Shown piece by piece: positions 44,402-57,498 of a stretch of DNA of 64,000 nucleotides. The notes under the pieces were generated by a model, which did no database searches, had not been told where the DNA came from, and saw only the letters and a list, made by a program, of their open reading frames with translations. Origin of the DNA: Isochrysis galbana (lineage: Eukaryota > Haptophyta > Isochrysidales > Isochrysidaceae). Positions within the stretch are counted from its first letter, which is position 1, and each line of letters begins with the position of its first letter. The stretch is from NCBI GenBank assembly GCA_018136815.1, contig CM030942.1:2366346-2430345 (forward strand), given 5' to 3'. Made by a program: the position numbers and the translations under genes.

Positions 44402-45758
44402 CGTGAGGAAGACGAGGCCGAGGAGAGAGCTGGAGGATGAGCGAGGAGGGAGACAGGCAGTAGGAGCCTTCTCACTCTGGTAGGCCGATGAGAGGGGGAG
44501 GGGAAGAGGGGGGAACCCCCCCCGGGGGGCGGGAGAGATAGAGAGAGATCAGAAGACCAGACCAGCCGTTTACGTTAATGTTCTCGTCATATACGGTAAT
44601 AATCAACCGGTCCCAGGGGGGTGCCCCAGGGGTTCCGCCCGTCCTCCGCGCCCAGAGTTCCCCCGCGGAAAGAGTGAACGCACGGCGTGCACCTTCCTGG
44701 AAGTTGCTATGCGCACGCACGGCGCCCCCGCGGGGGGGCGCCGGTGCACATCGCGCCGTGCCCACGCACGGCGTGCACATTGTGATTGCAAGTCATCACA
44801 GGTGCTGCGTAACGAAACATCTCTTATAGGGCCAGTTTACGTAGTTGTGGGCCGCAGGGGGTACACACATGGAACGGGTTGACATGCGCACGCACGGCGT
44901 ATCCGCGGGGGGACCGATGCACATCGCGCCGTGCCCATGCACGGCGTGCACCGATGTGATTAGCGAAGAAGCTTTGACGGCGTCTCTCTCTTATAATTTT
45001 AATATGATCTAATGTTAAACGACTACAATACAACTGTGGACATTTGATCGCTCAATTCGACTGATGTCCCACTATTGACGGAACGACACCTCCCAAGTCG
45101 AGCAATCCACCAAAAAGTTAGTTCATCTAAAATTGCCACTGAAGAACGTGAGCAGGATCTTCAGACGCCAAACCGGAGGGAAGGGATAACAAATGAAGGC
45201 AAGCCACCTCGCACCTCCTAAGCAAGGCGCGGGGCAGGGGAAGAAACTGGGCAGGGAAGGGAGACCAAATGAAGGCAAGCCGCTTTATTTTCATTATTAT
45301 AACTTATAAAATCTCGGCATATACCTATAAACGGAGCCTTGAAGCAAGCAGGGGAAAGCTCTTGATGTGTGCAGGTATGCATGGCACCAACGATTCGACA
45401 TTTGACACTGTGTTGGGGCGTTGACTCCTAGACTGATGCCGCTCTTTCGGCATTACGGTATCTAGTGCTATTGATGTTCGCCAATCGAGGCGGGGCTTCT
45501 ATACCGACCCTCGTCAAACCTTCCGCCGCCGCCTCTCTCGCCGACGGCCAGTGCTGAAGTGTTGCACGAATATGCTTGTTAGACGCCGCAAACAGCTAGG
45601 CCGACCGAATCACAACCAAACGGCTGGAGCGCCTTTTGGTGAGAACCCCATGCCACAATGCCACAAGAGCGAGAGTGGGGGGGCGATCAGCGCGGGGCTC
45701 GAGCGGTTGCCGGCCGAGGCATAGACGGCGATGTGCCTGGAGGAACACGACAATGAAC
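44402..45758. other. Intergenic with dispersed repeats
   Basis: Bases 44590-44800 and 44800-45095 hold the inverted copy of the 20740-21117 repeat, with its GCACGGCG/CGCCGTGC core present twice. Bases 45175-45290 hold two inverted GGAGACCAAATGAAGGCAAGCC blocks. No gene is supported. Confidence 0.5.
44690..45095 (-). repeat. Dispersed repeat, inverted copy of 20740-21117
   Basis: Contains in reverse order GTTGACATGCGCACGCACGGCG, CCGTGCCCATGCACGGCGTGC, CTGTGGACATTTGATCGCTC and GACTGATGTCCCAC. The central module is duplicated (44690-44790 and 44870-44960). Confidence 0.8.
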
Positions 45759-47042
45759 TCAGCGCTCCATCTCGTCAACGGACGGTGCGCCGACGCGCAC
45801 TCCGTACGCCGTGGGAGTCTGTACGCCGGTGGTGGGCATGCCCGAGACTGGGCCGCCGACGGGCACCCCTTCGACAACCAAAAAGCGAACACCGTTGGCG
45901 TCGTTCTTGATCTCGTGCATGATCTGGCGGGGGCAGGCGGAAGGCGGTGGTGACGGGACGTTGAGCGTATGGAAAGCATTCCGGGCCGCGCGACGTCTCA
46001 CACCTGTGCACCCATGCAACCAGCGACGCTGCACGTGAAAAGGTCGGCCGTCAGGTCGATCACGTGCGCCAGGTCGCGCAGGTCCTCGACAAAGACGGCG
46101 GCAAGATCGACAAAGCACGAGAGAATCTGTGTCGGAGAGGGGGATAAGGGGGGACGGGGAGGCGACGGCTGACTGAGCCAAGGCGCGGCAGCCGCAGGGA
46201 CGCGGCGTCAGGCACACCTGCAACGCGTTGGAGCAATGAATCAGCTGCCAGTCCATTGGGTCGGGCCGCATCTGCTTGGAGTCCATAAGGTGGATCCGCG
46301 CGATGGAGAGCGAGAACACGGGGCAGCAGCAGCCCTCGAGGTAGAGACCGAGCTGCGAGCCGCGGCACATGTTGGGGAAATCGAAGCAGCAGCAGGCGGG
46401 AATGTAGCTCTGGAAGCAAACAAAGTCGTCGATTCCTGCACAAGCGTGCGGCGCACGAGGGTGTGAAGAGCAGAGGGCGGATGCGGTGGAGAGTAGAAGG
46501 AAACGAGGGGATTAAAGTGTAGGTGAGGTGATCGTAGAGGTGGCGATGGGAAGAAAGAGAGAAGGCACTTTAGATCAGCCCCTCGTCTCCATGACACGCA
46601 TTGGGCGCCGCCTGCCACGCCCAGCGAGCCGTCGAATCGCAAAGGTGCCTCAGAGCGAGGCCGAGGCAGCAGGCAGGAAAAGAAGAGGGGGAGGGGAGGA
46701 GGGGAGAAGGGAGATTCGGGGGGGGGGGGGGATGGGTGTGTGTGTGTGTTTGTGTGTTTATGTGGAATGTTCACACGGGAATGGAGGCGCCCTTCAGCTC
46801 CGCTCACCTCCATGATACTTGTCGAGGACTGCCTGCCTCGCCCAGCACGCCGTGAGGCCACAGGGAGCCCCCAGGGCCGAGGAGAGGCAGCAGAGGGGCT
46901 CAGCGCCACAGCTGTCTTGCAGTCCCACTGCAAAGACATGTGGGTTGTGTGCAATCGAGAGCATGTGGCCGTAGGCGGTCGCGCGTGTACCCATCCCCTT
47001 CACCTCCGTCGGTGGCTCGGTCGGGCACATGAAGTTGCACAT
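45759..47042 (-). CDS. Cys-rich membrane-associated protein, four exons
   Basis: Exons 47042-46808, 46435-46218, 46126-46004 and 45923-45759 join with consistent phases (1, 0, 0) and canonical GT-AG sites to give 246 aa. Conserved-looking features are two Cys-rich blocks, IPACCCFDFPNMCRGSQLGL and LEGCCCPVFSLSIARIHLMD, then DPMDWQLIHCSNALQ, a helical segment ILSCFVDLAAVFVEDLRDL, and CSVAGCMGAQIMHEIKND. The CCCPVFS motif recalls PLAC8/cornifelin-type Cys-rich membrane proteins, but the wider pattern matches, from memory, an uncharacterised protein found in several algae. Likely palmitoylated or membrane-embedded; function unknown. The first exon may extend upstream of 47042, since an in-frame open stretch reaches 47177. 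Confidence 0.72.
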
Positions 47043-47272
47043 CGCGCACGAGGGAGAGAGGAAGAGGGTTGGGGGGGTGGGGGGTGGGGTGGGGGAAGAG
47101 AGAGAGGGAGAGGGAGCGAGGGAGCGGCGAGAGAGGCGGCCAGCAAGGAGGGGAGTGGGGAAGGGACCGGAGGCCACCTTCGGGTCCTTAAAATATGACT
47201 CGTGTTTACGTGAAACATTCAGCCGAGATGGGGGGTTGTTTGCTGGCGGTGGCGAGTGTGAGAGAGCTAGAG

Positions 47273-47274
<2 letters not shown>

Positions 47275-47325
<51 letters not shown>

Positions 47326-47346
47326 AAGAGAGAGAGAGAGAGAGAC
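47275..47346. repeat. (GA)n microsatellite
   Basis: About 70 bp of GA with one GGGAAA interruption, followed by further GA-rich sequence to 47440. Confidence 0.9.
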
Positions 47347-47809
47347 TGAGGGAGAGATTGAGGGAGAGAGAGAGAAGAGAGAAAGAGAAGACAGGAGAGA
47401 GAAGAGAGAAGAGAGAAGAGAGAAGAGAGAGAGGGGGGCGGGGGGGAGGGGAGGCGGTCCCAGTCGACCGCACAGCCGAAGACGCTGGACCCCCACTCCA
47501 GTCATAGCTGTGGAGTAAATTTAGACTGTCCTATTTTTCGAGTGTTTAGTACCCAGTGCCCACACAATGCCCAGCATTCTTCCCCTCGGTATTTAGGCGC
47601 GGGGCACGAGAGATCCCCTCTGGTGAGTCCTGGCATGCTCGCATGCTCGCATCATCTATACTCCGGGGGTAGCCAACTCCTGGCGCGTGCCCAACCCCTG
47701 GCACCGGCAGACCGGCGTCCTTCGTCCTGCTTCGTGGCCCAGACTCCCCAGCCGCTCTGAAGCTCTGAATACGGCCCAGGTGAGCCGGGGCCGGCCAGAG
47801 GCACCACCC

Positions 47810-47878
47810 TAGATGTTAAACACAGGAACAGTGTGTTTCTACGGAAGTCAAAAACAGTGTTTTTCACCGTGTTTCTAG
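47810..47878. mobile_element. Short MITE-like element
   Basis: The left end CCTAGATGTTAAACACAG and the right end CGTGTTTCTAGG are imperfect inverted repeats. Read in reverse, the left part gives ACTGTTCCTGTGTTTAACATCTAGG, matching the right end of the 19308-19494 element (ACTGTTCTTGTGTTTCACATGTAGG). Confidence 0.55.
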
Positions 47879-48300
47879 GAGACCCCCATGTCCGGAACAC
47901 AGAGGGTTGCGCGCTGCGCGCGCGCGGTGAGTGAGCGTGCGAGCGAGTAGGACAGGGAACGTGTTAGACTTAGACAGATAACATGTTAACACCCCACCAC
48001 CCTCTGATTTGGAGCTAACACGTGGATAGGCCAAGGGCCCGAAGGGCCCGAGGCACGTTAATATCTTGGGCGGCAGGGGGGGGGGGTGTTAACTGGGTGT
48101 TAGCGGGAGTCCCGGCCGCCGGCCGACGGCCGGCGGCGCGCCCGGCCGAGCGCGCCCGGCCCAGCCGGTCGGCCGGCCCAATCAGCCGATCAGCCGGCGT
48201 ACCCGCCCAACAAATGTGTGCGTGTGCGTGGGTGGTGGGCTCACGCTCACGCGAGAAACCGTATAGCGACTCTTAATAGATTGTTCTTCAACGTACAACG

Positions 48301-50466
48301 TAGCATTGAATTGATAGTTGATAGGGTCATGGAGCGCGCGCCTGTCGAGTCGAGCGGAGCCGGAGGGCTCTGAGCCACTCCGTCGCGAGCAGCACCGGCG
48401 GCTAGCGCGGCGCTTTGGCCCTCCTCCCCACCGGGAGTCGGGTGAATGAAATTCTGGACTGGGTCGGGCAACCCCATTTGGGTGTCTGGACGGGGAACGA
48501 ACGGCGAACGAAGGGCTGTGGGGCGGCGAGGCGCTCCTAGCGGCCCTAGTGTGTTGGGTTTTAAGAGATTGTTAGACCTACAAAGAACTCTTCCCTCAGG
48601 GAGGGAGCCTAGGCTGCTAGAGTGCAGCGACGCAGCGAACAACGACGGACAACGGAGCTGAGAACAACAGGATACACCGACTCACGAACACACCGGAATC
48701 ATTCACCCAAACCAAGCAAATTATCAGGCAACCGCGACCCCAAATCACCGATAACTCAAACACGTCGCGAGAGACGGAGAGAGAGAGCGAGAGAGAGAGA
48801 GACTCCGCAGCGACGGCCGGAGCGTGTCTCCGTTGTAAGATCCCACGTGGCGGAGAGTCCGAAGGGGAGCGTCATGTCGCGCGACCACGGCGATCACTTT
48901 GGATACAGATCGCAACGAGATGTCTTCACGACAGAGGAAATCTTGCCGTTGAGCGTGAACCTTCTAGACGCTTCTAACGAACAACCCTGAGTAGCAACCA
49001 AGGGGAAGAAGCACCAAAGGGGCCAAGGGCTTGCATGTAACTTGCATCAAGGGGAAGATTCCCTCCCTCGACAATCTTCGAAGGCTGCAAGGACGGGAGT
49101 GAAGCGGTCAGGTACAGGCCAGTTGCTTTTTGATTGCCCGTGCCGTGCTGCCACGGCTGCACAAACTGCCGCGGTCGCAACCCCCCGACTAAGGCGGAGG
49201 CTTCCGCGTGCATTCGAGGATTTTCGACGGCAACGAAAGGCGCGTCGGCGCTCGCCATGGCGAGGAAGACTCTAGCGGCGGATTCGAGAGCCTGGCGTCG
49301 TCCCGGCTCCCGATCGAGCCACTGGCAACTCACCGCCGACAAATACGTGCACGAGCGCGGCGCACGGCTCATCCGGGGAGCCCGGAACGGGCTCATCGGG
49401 AGAACGGGGAGGGCAAATGACGGGCATGTGAAGTGGACGGGGAAGTGGCACGGAACGCAAATCGGAGGGACGGAGAAGGTAAGAAAGGGCGCGGCGAGCA
49501 GATACCGCTTGACAAGGACTCGTAGGGACTCGTAGACTCAAAAGGACGACTCGGAAGACTCGGGGCTTGGGGTACTCAGGGGCTCTGCACGCCATGTGCG
49601 GCTGGTACCACCCGACCACCCGCGCGCCGACCACTCGAACTCGAAGCACAAGACGAAGGCGCAATGGGCGATGGGCGAGCGCTTTTGGGATAGACCGGCA
49701 GCGCTCACTCTTGGAGATTGCCTGCGAGGGCGCGCCGGCAGCCAGTGCGGAACGCGGTTCTTGCGGGGAGCTCATGAAGCTTTACCTCGGGAGTGACTAT
49801 GACTACGGGCATGGCGATCGACGCACGACGCACAACGCACGGAATTAAGACCAAGCGTAGAGGGGAAACTCCCCGTCCAGTTCCGTTATCGCTAAAATCT
49901 CGTTCATCTCGTCGGGCCATAAGGCCATCTCGTTCAGCTCTCCTTACATCTCGTCGTGGGGCCATCAGGCCATCTCGTCGTCGGGCCCTCGGGCCATCTC
50001 GTTACAATCCAAGCTGCGGCTTTGATTTCCACAATCAGCTAAAGGCGGCCTCACGGCGTGCGGAGGGGAAGAGGGGAAGGCAAACTCTCCGCGTGGGGGG
50101 GGGGGAGGGGGGATTTTGCGGAGGGGGAAAGACCATCCACACCGGGGGGGGGGATTTGTGGAGGGGGGGAACAGACTCGTGACATATTACTACTACGAGA
50201 TTTGCACTCGAATCGTTTGGCTGGGCTGGGTAGCATCCCTAGCCCCTAGATGCCGCAGCGTGCCCTGTGACTCGTGTCCCACACAGTATGTGACGGCGCT
50301 TGATTGAGCACTGCTAGACTGCGGGTGATATGCGTACACTAGACACAATGAGCAAACACAAGAAGGCAACACAAGAAGGCCGCTAGCGGAAGGCACACGC
50401 GGAGGCGAGTTGTCATCGTCGCAGGCAGTGCCAGCTGCGCCCGGGCAACATGGCATGCACCTCCCG
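48301..50466. other. Retroelement 5' debris and repeats
   Basis: Bases 48308-48330 hold the GGTCATGGAGCGCGCG block. The minus strand of 49700-49840 is a copy of the gag start (MPVV-VTPE, then SSPQEPRSALAAGAPSQAIS), after which the frame diverges. Bases 49885-50010 are tandem CATCTCGT(CGTCGGGCC) repeats of about 40 bp. Bases 50090-50170 are G-runs. No cellular gene is supported. Confidence 0.5.
49640..49840 (-). mobile_element. gag 5' fragment, second copy
   Basis: On the minus strand, MSSPQEPRSALAAGAPSQAI aligns with MSSPQEPHSALAAGAPSQAI at 61555-61614, and the preceding GTGCGTCGATCGCCATGCCCGTAGTC matches 61510-61535. An extra base or two after the MPVV start breaks the frame, and homology is lost near 49690. 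It is a truncated copy of the element at 61.5 kb. Confidence 0.8.
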
Positions 50467-50985
50467 CTACGGTGCAGCGATGCGTCGCTCACCCGTGGCG
50501 AGCCACTCAGCGGGCTCGTTGGGCAGCCACGACCAAGGGTCGAACTCGTCGTTCAAGTCGGCTGTGATGCACTCATCATCTGCCGGAGTTGCAGCACCGC
50601 GCGCCGTGTCGCCGACGCTCAGTCGGCCATCGCCAGTAGGAAGGGTCACAGTACAAGTCGCGCCTGCCGTCCATGTCTCCGCCGCCGGCTCGCCGGAGGC
50701 GTCGCGATACGCTTGCCGGCCGGCCGCCTTCGAGTGGAAGGGCTTGCTGTGAATAGGGCTATGAACCAACCAGTCCCTGCGGCCCTCCTTGCCAATGGCC
50801 AGGCTTACTCGCCAGCCCGCCGCGTGGGCGCCCGCTCCGAGGATGTCATCGACGTCGGCTGGGCTGGATTCGTGGTGTGCGTTAGCGGCCTGCTTGCCGT
50901 GCCGGTACTTGACCGTGCCTGCGGTGGCGTGCTGCTCAGCGCGAGAGCTGGCCATCTGCTTGCGCTTCTTGGCTGTGGATGCCAT
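50467..50985 (-). CDS. Basic small protein, 172 aa, possibly the 3' part of a longer gene
   Basis: The frame starts MASTAKKRKQMASSRAEQ at 50985 with a nuclear-signal-like KKRK, includes GWRVSLAIGKEGRRDWLVHS then PIHSKPFHSKAAGRQAYRDA (residues about 55-95), and ends WLATGERRIAAP. The central segment has the look of a small DNA-binding or carbohydrate-type beta domain (W...G...W.V.SPIHSKPF.S), but I cannot assign it. The open frame continues upstream into the 51026-51125 gap, so the true start may be hidden and it could be the 3' end of a separate gene or of the secreted protein upstream. Confidence 0.45.
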   Translation of the reverse strand: MASTAKKRKQMASSRAEQHATAGTVKYRHGKQAANAHHESSPADVDDILGAGAHAAGWRVSLAIGKEGRRDWLVHSPIHSKPFHSKAAGRQAYRDASGEPAAETWTAGATCTVTLPTGDGRLSVGDTARGAATPADDECITADLNDEFDPWSWLPNEPAEWLATGERRIAAP

Positions 50986-51025
50986 GGATTTGCTAGGGCC
51001 GGGCCCGCCGCTGCCCCTGAGGAAG

Positions 51026-51125
51026 NNNNNNNNNNNNNNNNNNNNNNNNNNNNNNNNNNNNNNNNNNNNNNNNNNNNNNNNNNNNNNNNNNNNNNNNNNN
51101 NNNNNNNNNNNNNNNNNNNNNNNNN
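51026..51125. other. Assembly gap (100 N)
   Basis: Exactly 100 N. It interrupts the minus-strand secreted-protein frame; the frames on either side cannot be connected. Confidence 0.99.
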
Positions 51126-53018
51126 GCGAGAGTGGATTGAGCTGATATTCGGGGCACAGTAGGCGGCGGGACTTTGGCTGATCATCAACTCCCACTCGCC
51201 GCGATCGATGCCTAGACCGCATCTGCCATCAGTATCTTGTCGAGGACTCACGGTCACGACTTGTGAAAGCTCGTTGGACCCGACCAGGTCATCATATGGC
51301 GGCTGTTTGAAGATGCTCCAAATGAACACCGCAAAATCGTACGAATTTATTGCGCCGTCCCCATAGAGCCGCCCATCACACCGATTGACCCCTCCAAAGA
51401 TGTTGGAAGATGAGACGTTAAGGAGAGCAGCTGAATTCTTTGCGAACGAGAGATCGTTGCTGTCCCAAAAGCTCCCAAGGCCTGCAGATCCATCGCTGTC
51501 CACAGTGAGCGTTGACGCTGCAGCCACATCAAGGCAAGCAAAGTGGCTGAAGCTGCACGTGAAGAGATCATAAGTGCCGGTGACGACTGCATCGGCATGG
51601 ATGAGTTCCATGACAGCCCATTCCGCCGCGAGATTGCCATCGCTTCCAAGCTCGTAGACAGCCTCGCCGGTGCTTGGGCTGATTGTGGTCTTGATAAAGT
51701 CCAAGGTACATTGGGCCGGAGGGTTTGGTGCACTGGATGTTGACGGTGGCAGTTGCAGCGCCGAGGGAGGAAGGGGCGGTGGCCTAAGCAAGGGCGTTAG
51801 CAGTGGAGCCATCGGCTGTAGAGGTGGCGAAGATGATGTCGATCCGGATGGTAGGAGTGTGGGTGGGAACGGCTGGGGTTGTTGCGGCGGTGTTGATGGA
51901 TGAGGATAGCTCAAAGCTTGGGGAAATTGTCCTGGAGGCCCATGGGGAGGTGGATATGGCGAAAGCGCTGGATAAGCCACAGGTGGCGACACTGGAGGGC
52001 TGGCAGATGGTGGTGGGCTTGGGAAAGGGCGGGCAGGAGAAGGTGACGCAGGTTGTGGCGGAGTGGGCAGCGGCGGTACCGAAGGTAGCGGAGACGGTGA
52101 TGTGTGGGTTGGGGGCATCGATGGTGGCAGAGGCGCAAAGGAAGCGCCCTCGCCCCCAGGGCTCAAATAGACTGCCGAATTAGCAATAGAGAGCTCAAAT
52201 CGGTAGCCCATGGAGACGGGGATGATGAGATTGCTTGCGTTCCTCTCTCCGGTGGTGGAGGCAGGCGCATTGTTATACCCGCATCCGGCCGCATCTTGCT
52301 TGGTAACCGCCGACAAAATGATGCCACCTTGCGAAGGCGAATGTGTGACGTACTTACCGTAGCCTAGTGCTACGCCATTGACGAACCCATCGATTTGCAG
52401 ACAGCCGCTCGCCGGAACTTCAGAGTGACTATTACTTACACATGTGCCAGCAATGTGTGCTTGCCAGTAGACGCGATCGATTACGAGGCACTCCAAGCTG
52501 AGCAAGTCATGGTGCTTGCACGGCTGTAGGGAGACACTGACGATGCATGCAGGATCTGTGTCTTCATTTGCACATACCGGTGGGCAAGCGGCAGGAGCCT
52601 GAGGAGGCGTGGCCGGCGGCGGCAGCGGCGGCGGAGATGGGGAAGGCGGCCTACAGTCTGGATCGGTGCCGGTCTGGCAAAAGGATCCGACTTCTTGCCA
52701 AATTATTTGCCATGGAAGGTTGAGCTTGGGAGGGCTCTCAACACCCACCAGGTACGTTCCCCAGTCGGGGCTTGCCCCCGGCTCATCGCATTGGCCGTTG
52801 CCCGCGAAGGATGGCGGCTCACAGTTCATGGTGGTCTCGTCGCATTCCAAGGGATGGTAGCCCATCATGCTCAGCTTCCACGTGCCGCCGTACTTGCCAT
52901 TCGCTTCATACGGAAAGAGCATGTCTGGCACACAGCAGGCGCCGTTCCAGCACGGGTCATCGGCAGGCACAGTGGCGAGCGCCCCACCACAGCTGAGCAG
53001 CGTGTACACCGCGAGCAT
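51126..53018 (-). CDS. Secreted proline-rich protein with dockerin-like motif, 3' end in gap
   Basis: Start chosen at 53018, where MLAVYTLLSCGGALATVPADD is a classical signal peptide. Residues ~20-155 form a Cys-rich globular domain (DPCWNGACCVPDMLF; GNGQCDEPGASPDWGTYLVG). A short Pro linker leads to a second Cys-containing domain (~170-295). Residues ~305-440 are Pro/Ser-rich (PPSPSPPP-type), as in hydroxyproline-rich cell-wall or scale proteins. A third domain (~450-600) includes CDGRLYGDGAINSYDFAVFI, which resembles a dockerin/EF-hand calcium loop (D-G-x-I-N-x-x-D). The frame runs about 631 residues into the gap with no stop. By architecture this is an extracellular matrix or scale protein; function is inferred. 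Confidence 0.65.
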
Positions 53019-53082
53019 GCCGATGATCTCTGCGTGATGTGCTCGTGCCGTGTGGATGTGGTTGGTGGCTCGCTCGCGTGAC

Positions 53083-54696
<1,614 letters not shown>

Positions 54697-56690
54697 ATGT
54701 GTGGCGGGTCCAGTGAGCTGCCGGCCAGTGATCTGCCCCACCAGCCGGCCGGCCGCTCGCGCTCCCACTTCCACGCCATCCTGCTCTTCGACTCTGCTGC
54801 CGAGCCGCTCCCCTTGCAGCTCGACACAGTCAGCCAGTCGAGGTATACACTCGCCTCACAGGCCAAGCTCGATGCGGTCTACGCAGGCAAGGGGAACCAC
54901 AGCCACGACGTCGGTACCATCCGTGCAGATCATCCCTGCCCCACCCAGTGCGCGGTCTACTATTTTGAGGTGGCTGTCGTCGACGCGGGGGAGCGAAATG
55001 CGATCACAGTTGGCCTGTGTCAGTCCTCCTTCCCCATGACGAGGCAGCCAGGCTGGGAGCCGCACAGCTATGGATACCACGCGTCTGACGGCTGCAAGTA
55101 CAACGATTCGGAGCGCGGCGAGCCGTATGGGCCTGGATGGGGGAAGGATGACGTCATCGGCTGCGGCATCGAGAATGGGATGCGGTCTATTTTCTGGACA
55201 AAAAATGGCATGTGTCCTCCCTGCCATCGTGCCGCTGATGCATGCGAGTCTGTGGATTGTGCTGAGAGATATGGCCACCTCGCAAAGGCGAGAACAAGCC
55301 AGCTTTTCGGGCTGGTTGCTCTCACGCTGTGCATGCTGCACCCCGTTGGATCCCAGGAGAGTACTTAGGGGTAGGCTTCCGTAATGTGGCCACACCGTTG
55401 TTTCCCGTTGTGAGTGTCCATTCGCCATTCGAGAAGCTCACCGTTAATTTTGGCCAGAAGCCATTCGCGTACAACATCGCTGCTCACATCGACTCTTTGC
55501 ACCAACATCGCCAACGCGAGGTAGGTGTTTGTTTACCCTAAGCGTCATCCTTCCCGATGACTCCAAGAACCGGCTCATAGGTTCGCCCTGCTTGCATGTA
55601 GATCATGTCGCAACACGTATCCCCCGATGTGATGGCATCAATTGTCCGCTCGTACCTTTTACACAATGCTCATGTGAAGACGCTGAAGGCCCTTGACGCT
55701 GCGCTCGGCGATGCGCCAATCATCTCCTCACGAGGGTCGCTGCCGGGCCTCGACGATGTTCCCAATGGCACAACATGTCACAAGCACGACCACACGAATG
55801 GCGGCTCTCATTGCACCCCGTGTCTTCGCGGAGCGCATGGTGACCATGGAGTGGCAATGGCCGATGTTGCAAGCACACCGCTAGGTAGCGGCGAGGCGAC
55901 AGCTCCCAGCCAGTACGTGGATTCGCCGCCCATGGACCCTCCGCCCCACGTCCTCCCTCCTCCCACATTCGCCACAGCTCGTTCATCTTCCTCATCCACA
56001 CCAATCAACTGCGGCACCGGCAATCCTAATGAGCTAACCAACGGCGCGGACGGTCGCGGCCAATGGATTGTCAAGGGACGGTCTGGCGGTGCTTCCGCAA
56101 GCAATCAAGAGAATGGGCACGGAAGCAGCACCACAGATGGTGCGACTGGTCAGCTGGAAGCTTCTTTGGACGATTTGCTCGCATTCCAGACAATAGACGC
56201 CCGTCACCGCATCAGAGTCGCCATTCTGCAGGGAGACATTGCAGGCGCGACCCAACAGGTTGATGCTCTTTTCCCGGGTCTGACGTTGCGGCAGCCTCAC
56301 GTCCTCTTCATTTTACACTGCCAGGCCTTCATCGAGCTTGTACGCTCATCTCGGTTGCTCGAGGCGCTCAATTATTGCCAAGCCAACCTTGCACCGTATC
56401 GCGGCCGGATGGAAGATGTCTATCCCGACAAGCTGAACGCCGTCGTCGCCTTGCTTGCTTATTCGCGCCCTGAAGCGAGCGCCCACGTCGCTCCGCTCCT
56501 GCAACATGCGCACCGCGAAATGGTTGCTAGTGCTGTGAACAGCGCTGTACTGAGCGAGAGCGGTGCACAGCCGAATTCTTCGCTGCAAAGACTGCTCCGC
56601 CAGCTCGTGGCGACGCACGATGCCATCCGGGAGCATAACAACGGGTGCGGCCAACGTCTCGTCATTGAGGCACCTGGTAGTGCGATCTGA
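54697..56690 (+). CDS. RanBPM-type SPRY-LisH-CTLH/CRA protein (GID/CTLH ligase scaffold)
   Basis: Three exons, 54697-55213, 55369-55520 and 55602-56690, make 585 aa. The SPRY domain fills about residues 1-220: YYFEVAVVDAGERNAITVGL, GYHASDGCKYNDSERGEPYG, FWTKNG and, after intron 1, VSVHSPFEKLTVNFGQKPFAYNI. A LisH motif (DVMASIVRSYLLHNAHVKTL) follows intron 2, then a low-complexity linker, then CTLH/CRA (IDARHRIRVAILQGDIAGAT, FILHCQAFIELVRSSRLLEAL, and a C-terminal CRA block). RanBP9/10 and yeast Gid1/Vid30 are scaffolds of the CTLH E3 ubiquitin ligase. The intron-1 donor is the least certain: 55214 (GTGTCC) fits the phase, and a GC donor at 55208 fits equally. The second intron is GTAGGT...TGTAG. 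Confidence 0.88.
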
Positions 56691-57498
56691 ACGATCACCC
56701 CCCCCCCCAAAGCCCCCTTCTCTCTCACACACCACGAGCACTGAGCAATGTGCTGAGGACTTGCTTTGAATTGCTCCGGTGCCAACGCTAGCTGTGCGGT
56801 TTGCGGTGGCTGAGCGTTTGCGGAGCGTGTGCTAGAGTTGTGGCCTGAAGACACCTGGTGCTCAGGAATGCCGCTTGTGCGTGAACCGCGCCGCGTGCCG
56901 TGTCGTCTTGCTTGATATGCATGTTTGTGATAGCGATGCTCTAGCTCCATCGGTTGTGAAAGCAACGCGCAGTTCGCTAGCAAGATCATATAAACGCAGA
57001 GCCAAAACGCCAATAGCGCATGAGCACAAGTACCATTGGATGCAGTTGCGCAACCGTGAGGGTCCCGGATGGGACAAAAAAAAACATCTGAAGATTCTGG
57101 GCTACACATCTACCGTCTACAGGACTCTCCCCCTCTATCTCCATCGCCCTTATCTTCCCTCTCTCCACCTCCTCCCCTGCCCCCCTTCTTTCCTTTTTCT
57201 TTGGTTTCCGGGGTCCGACCTCGGTGCACTACCTGAGGTCTGGTTTGGAGTGTGGTGTTTGGGCAGGCCTTTTGGTGTTTCTTTCACGCATGTCTTGTTC
57301 TCTCGGCCATGCTTTGTCGGTTGGGTCTCGTCTTGGTCGCGTCGCTACCAGTGATGTCCCCCCTTGCCGGTTGTGTTGGTGTTTTATTCGTCTTCTTCGC
57401 CCCGCTCTTCGGTTTCTTGGATGGCGTGCGCAATCCTCAGCTTGGTGGCTAGCTCGGCTAGCTCCACGCTGGGTTTGAGCCCACCTTTGTCGCTTATA
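56691..57498. other. 3' flank and dispersed repeat
   Basis: 56691-56800 is probably 3' UTR. Bases 57070-57240 are the second copy of the CATCTGAAG...GGTTTCCGGGGTCCG repeat (first at 20582). No other gene is supported. Confidence 0.5.
57070..57240 (+). repeat. Dispersed repeat, copy 2 of the 20582 family
   Basis: AAAAAACATCTGAAG at the start, CTCTCCACCTCCTCCCCTGCC in the middle, and GGTTTCCGGGGTCCGACCTCGGTGCACTACC at the end align with 20582-20735. Confidence 0.75.

Larger units (their letters stand above)
47043..48300. other. Intergenic; GA microsatellite and short MITE
   Basis: (GA)n at 47275-47346 lies about 230 bp upstream of the Cys-rich gene. A ~70-bp MITE-like element is at 47810-47878. 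Bases 48110-48200 are CCGGCCGG-rich. No gene is supported. Confidence 0.5.

Noticed and set aside
50805..51025. C-terminal continuation of the secreted protein beyond the gap in the same nominal frame
   Set aside because: The gap length is arbitrary, so frame is not preserved; the other frame (50467-50985) is more protein-like.
50410..51162. 250-codon plus-strand ORF over the gap
   Set aside because: It is antisense to the 172-aa and secreted-protein frames and includes the N run.
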